Origin: Holophagaceae bacterium UBA706
GTDB lineage: Bacteria; Acidobacteriota; Holophagae; Holophagales; Holophagaceae
NCBI GenBank assembly: GCA_002298155.1
Contig: DBME01000015.1
Span: 1 to 6,457 of the forward strand
Direction: 5' to 3'
DNA length: 6,457 nucleotides
In this document: positions 4,187 through 6,457 of the stretch, piece after piece
Position numbering within the stretch: the stretch's first letter is position 1
Layout: each line of letters starts with the position of its first letter
The notes under the pieces: model-generated
What the model saw: only the letters and a program-made list of their open reading frames with translations
Database searches by the model: none
Told to the model about the DNA's origin: nothing
Translations under genes and position numbers: made by a program

Positions 4187-6457
4187 ATGGCCGACTGCAG
4201 GGAGGAATGGATCGTCATCCAGGGCGCGCGGGAGCACAACCTGCGCGGCGTGGACGTGGCCATCCCCCGGGGACGCCTCACCGTGATCACGGGGGTCTCG
4301 GGTTCCGGCAAGTCCTCCCTGGCCTTCGACACGCTCTTCCGGGAAGGCCAGCGGCGTTTCCTGGAGACGCTGCCCTCCTTCTCCCGGCAGTTCCAGCGGG
4401 GCCTCTCCCGGCCCGCGGTCACCTCCATCACGGGCCTGGGTCCCGCCGTGGCGGTGGGCCAGCGCGCGGGGCTGTCCAACCCCCGGTCCACCGTGGGAAC
4501 CCTCACGGAGGTGTGGGACTACCTGCGGCTGCTCTTCGCGCGGCTGGGGACGGCGCCCGCGGGGGTGACGCCCACCCGCGGGCTCTTCTCCTTCAATGGC
4601 GGCGAAGGCGCCTGCCCGCGGTGCGCGGGCCTGGGCGTGGAGGACCGCCTCGATCTGGACCTCCTGGTGAACGACGCCTCCCTGACGCTGCGCCAGGGCG
4701 CCCTGAACGTGAGCACCCCCAACGGCTACCTCATGTACTCCCAGGTGACCCTGGACGTGCTGGACCAGGTGCTGCGCGCCCACGGGGGCTCCGTGGACAT
4801 CCCCTGGCGCGACCTGGATCCGGAGGCACGGAACGTGGTCCTCCACGGCTCCGACCGCCTCCTGATCCCCTACGGCAAGCACCCCCTGGAGTCCCGCCTC
4901 AAATGGACCGGCATCACGGCCCGGCCGCGCCAGGAGGGGCACTACCGCGGCCTCGTCCCCGTCATGGAGGAGATCCTGCGGGGCAAGCGCAACGATTCCA
5001 TCCTGCGCTTCGTGCGCACCTCCCCGTGTCCGGACTGCGGCGGCCGGCGCCTGGGGCCCGCGGCCCTCTCGGTCACCTGGAAGGGGCGCGTCATCACGGA
5101 CCTGGCCGCCCTGCCCGCGGCGGACCTCCGCGCCTTCCTGGCCGGGCTGGGTCCGGAACCCGCCGAGGCCCCCGTGCTGGGGCCCATCCGGGACGAGCTC
5201 CTGGCCCGCACGGAGCTCATGGAGGAGCTGGGCCTGGGCTACCTCACCTTCGACCGCCCCGCGCCGACCCTCTCCCTGGGCGAGGCCCAGCGCCTGCGCC
5301 TCCTGAACCTGGCCCTGGGCGAGCTGCGGGGCCTGCTTCTGGTTCTCGACGAACCTTCCGCCGGGCTCCACCCCCAGGACGCGGGCCGGCTCCTGGGCGT
5401 GCTGCGCCGCCTGCGGGACCAGGGCCAGACCGTGGTGGTGGTGGAACACGACCCCGCCATCGCCCTGGGAGCGGACTGGCTGGTGGACCTGGGCCCCGGG
5501 CCCGGCCAGGCCGGCGGCGAGCTGCTCTATTCCGGACCGCCCGCGGGACTCCTGGCGCCGGGCCTTCCGCCCAGCCCCACCCGCACCTGGCTCACCGGAG
5601 GCTTCCGCCCCGGCCCCCGCACCCCCCGCGACGGCGCGCGCCTTCGCCTGGAAGGCCTCGTGCGCAACAACCTCCAGGACCTGACGGTGGAGGTGGTGCA
5701 GGGCGCCCTCAACGTGATCAGCGGCGTCTCCGGCGCCGGCAAGACCTCCCTCCTCACCGAGGTGGCGGAGCGTCTGGCCCACCTGCGCATGGTGACCGTG
5801 GACGCGGCCCCCATCGGGCGCACGCCCCGCTCCAATCCCGCCACCTACAGCGGCGCCTTCGACCTCATCCGGAACCTCTTCGCGGCCACCCCGAAGGCCC
5901 GGGAGCAGGGCCTGGGCAAGGGCCACTTCACCTTCAACACGCCCGGGGGCCGGTGCGAGGCCTGCGAGGGCGCCGGCGTGGTGGAAGTGGGGATGAAGCA
6001 CCTGGGCGTCGTGGCCTCCCCCTGCGAAGCGTGTGGCGGCCGGCGTTTCCACGCGGAGGTCCTGGACGCGGCCTACCGCGGGCGCAGCATCGCCGACGTG
6101 CTGGACGGCAGCATCAAGGAGGCCGCGGAACTGTTCGCGGACCAGCCCCGCCTCGCCCGCATCCTGGAGGCCCTCCTGGACTGCGGCCTGGGCTACCTGC
6201 CATTGGGCCAGCCCGCCACCACCCTCTCCGGGGGCGAGGCCCAGCGGGTGAAGCTCGCCACGGAGCTGGCCCGGGCGGGGAAGGGGACCTCCTTCATCGC
6301 CCTGGACGAGCCCACCACCGGCCTCCATGCCGCCGACACGCGGGTCCTGGTGGAGGCCTGGGAACGCCTGGCCGAGGCCGGCCATACGCTCCTGGTCGTG
6401 GACAACGACCCCGACGTCATCCTGCGTGCGGACCACGTCATCGACCTGGGACCCGGC
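4187..6457 (+). CDS. uvrA: UvrA-family excinuclease ATPase, UvrA2-like, lacking the UvrB-binding domain (3' end outside window)
   Basis: UvrA is the damage-sensing DNA-binding ABC ATPase of nucleotide excision repair. The frame is open for all 757 codons to the window edge. NBD1 has Walker A GVSGSGKSSL (K42), signature LSLGE (362-366), Walker B LDEPSAGLH (D388/E389) and H-loop VEHD (H421). NBD2 has Walker A GVSGAGKTSL (K519), the IGRTPRSNPATYSG block, signature LSGGE (680-684), Walker B LDEPTTGLH (D707/E708) and VVDND, with N740 at the usual His. Zinc cysteines are C143/C146 and C281/C284 around an insertion domain, and C590/C593 with C613/C616. After LFARLGTAP the chain goes within about 15 residues to LFSFNGGEGACPRC. 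The roughly 110-residue UvrB-binding domain and the first Cys pair of canonical UvrA are therefore missing, as in UvrA2 and drug-resistance paralogs. The ATG at 4187 is the first start after the in-frame cheD stop. Likely a paralog, not the main uvrA. Confidence 0.93.
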   Translation, partial: MADCREEWIVIQGAREHNLRGVDVAIPRGRLTVITGVSGSGKSSLAFDTLFREGQRRFLETLPSFSRQFQRGLSRPAVTSITGLGPAVAVGQRAGLSNPRSTVGTLTEVWDYLRLLFARLGTAPAGVTPTRGLFSFNGGEGACPRCAGLGVEDRLDLDLLVNDASLTLRQGALNVSTPNGYLMYSQVTLDVLDQVLRAHGGSVDIPWRDLDPEARNVVLHGSDRLLIPYGKHPLESRLKWTGITARPRQEGHYRGLVPVMEEILRGKRNDSILRFVRTSPCPDCGGRRLGPAALSVTWKGRVITDLAALPAADLRAFLAGLGPEPAEAPVLGPIRDELLARTELMEELGLGYLTFDRPAPTLSLGEAQRLRLLNLALGELRGLLLVLDEPSAGLHPQDAGRLLGVLRRLRDQGQTVVVVEHDPAIALGADWLVDLGPGPGQAGGELLYSGPPAGLLAPGLPPSPTRTWLTGGFRPGPRTPRDGARLRLEGLVRNNLQDLTVEVVQGALNVISGVSGAGKTSLLTEVAERLAHLRMVTVDAAPIGRTPRSNPATYSGAFDLIRNLFAATPKAREQGLGKGHFTFNTPGGRCEACEGAGVVEVGMKHLGVVASPCEACGGRRFHAEVLDAAYRGRSIADVLDGSIKEAAELFADQPRLARILEALLDCGLGYLPLGQPATTLSGGEAQRVKLATELARAGKGTSFIALDEPTTGLHAADTRVLVEAWERLAEAGHTLLVVDNDPDVILRADHVIDLGPG

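Noticed and set aside
5485..5520. Dense GC dyads suggesting a stem-loop
   Set aside because: They encode the conserved VDLGPGPG segment of UvrA and lie mid-gene; chance dyads are expected at this GC content.
3416..6436. Very long open frame (about 1000 codons) on the minus strand
   Set aside because: It lies opposite the UvrA-like gene and parts of cheD and the kinase-like gene, all with clear motifs. Its product is low-complexity, rich in Gly, Ala, His and Gln, as expected for an antisense shadow of GC-rich codons.
4187..6457. Possible frameshift or pseudogene in the UvrA-like gene
   Set aside because: Both Walker A sites, both Walker B sites, both signatures and the zinc Cys pairs checked by position all fall in one frame with no stop, so the gene is intact within the window.

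Overview
The window is very GC-rich and gene-dense, with no gene-free stretch above about 112 bases. All supported genes lie on the + strand. No rRNA, tRNA, CRISPR array, transposase or integrase was found. In order it holds: the 3' end of a methyl-accepting chemotaxis protein (1-395), cheR methyltransferase (423-1244), a 112-base spacer with a doubtful 39-codon ORF, cheB methylesterase (1357-2430), a soluble receiver-plus-histidine-kinase-like protein (2445-3659), cheD deamidase (3662-4177), and a UvrA-family ABC ATPase that starts at 4187, stays open for 757 codons and leaves the window.

The first six genes form an adaptation module for one chemoreceptor array. CheR methylates receptor glutamates and CheB demethylates or deamidates them under control of its own receiver domain. 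CheD deamidates receptor glutamines. The receiver/kinase-like protein between cheB and cheD is the least conventional member: its ATP-binding domain looks intact, but the H-box position that normally holds the phosphorylated histidine is asparagine (N168). It probably works as a regulator or scaffold of the module, or as a phosphatase, rather than as an autokinase.

The UvrA-like gene is probably a separate unit. It follows cheD by 9 bases, has no good Shine-Dalgarno, and has a TAGAAT hexamer ending 6 bases before its ATG, as expected for a leaderless promoter. The protein lacks the UvrB-binding domain and one half of the first zinc module, as in UvrA2-type proteins. Its two ATP sites look unequal: signature I is LSLGE and the second H-loop has Asn instead of His, and both changes should fall in the same composite site.

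Base usage changes near the end of cheB. In cheR, 18 of 20 Arg codons are CGC and one is CGG. In the kinase-like gene, 14 of 26 are CGG and 10 are CGC, and GGG glycine codons become common. The mcp-cheR-cheB part reads like a Proteobacterial (beta/gamma or delta type) chemotaxis cluster. The later part looks more like another high-GC lineage; Holophagae/Geothrix-type Acidobacteriota is a guess from impression only. This could be horizontal acquisition or an assembly join. A cheD is often found between cheR and cheB in such clusters but is missing there, and a cheD appears on the far side of the seam.
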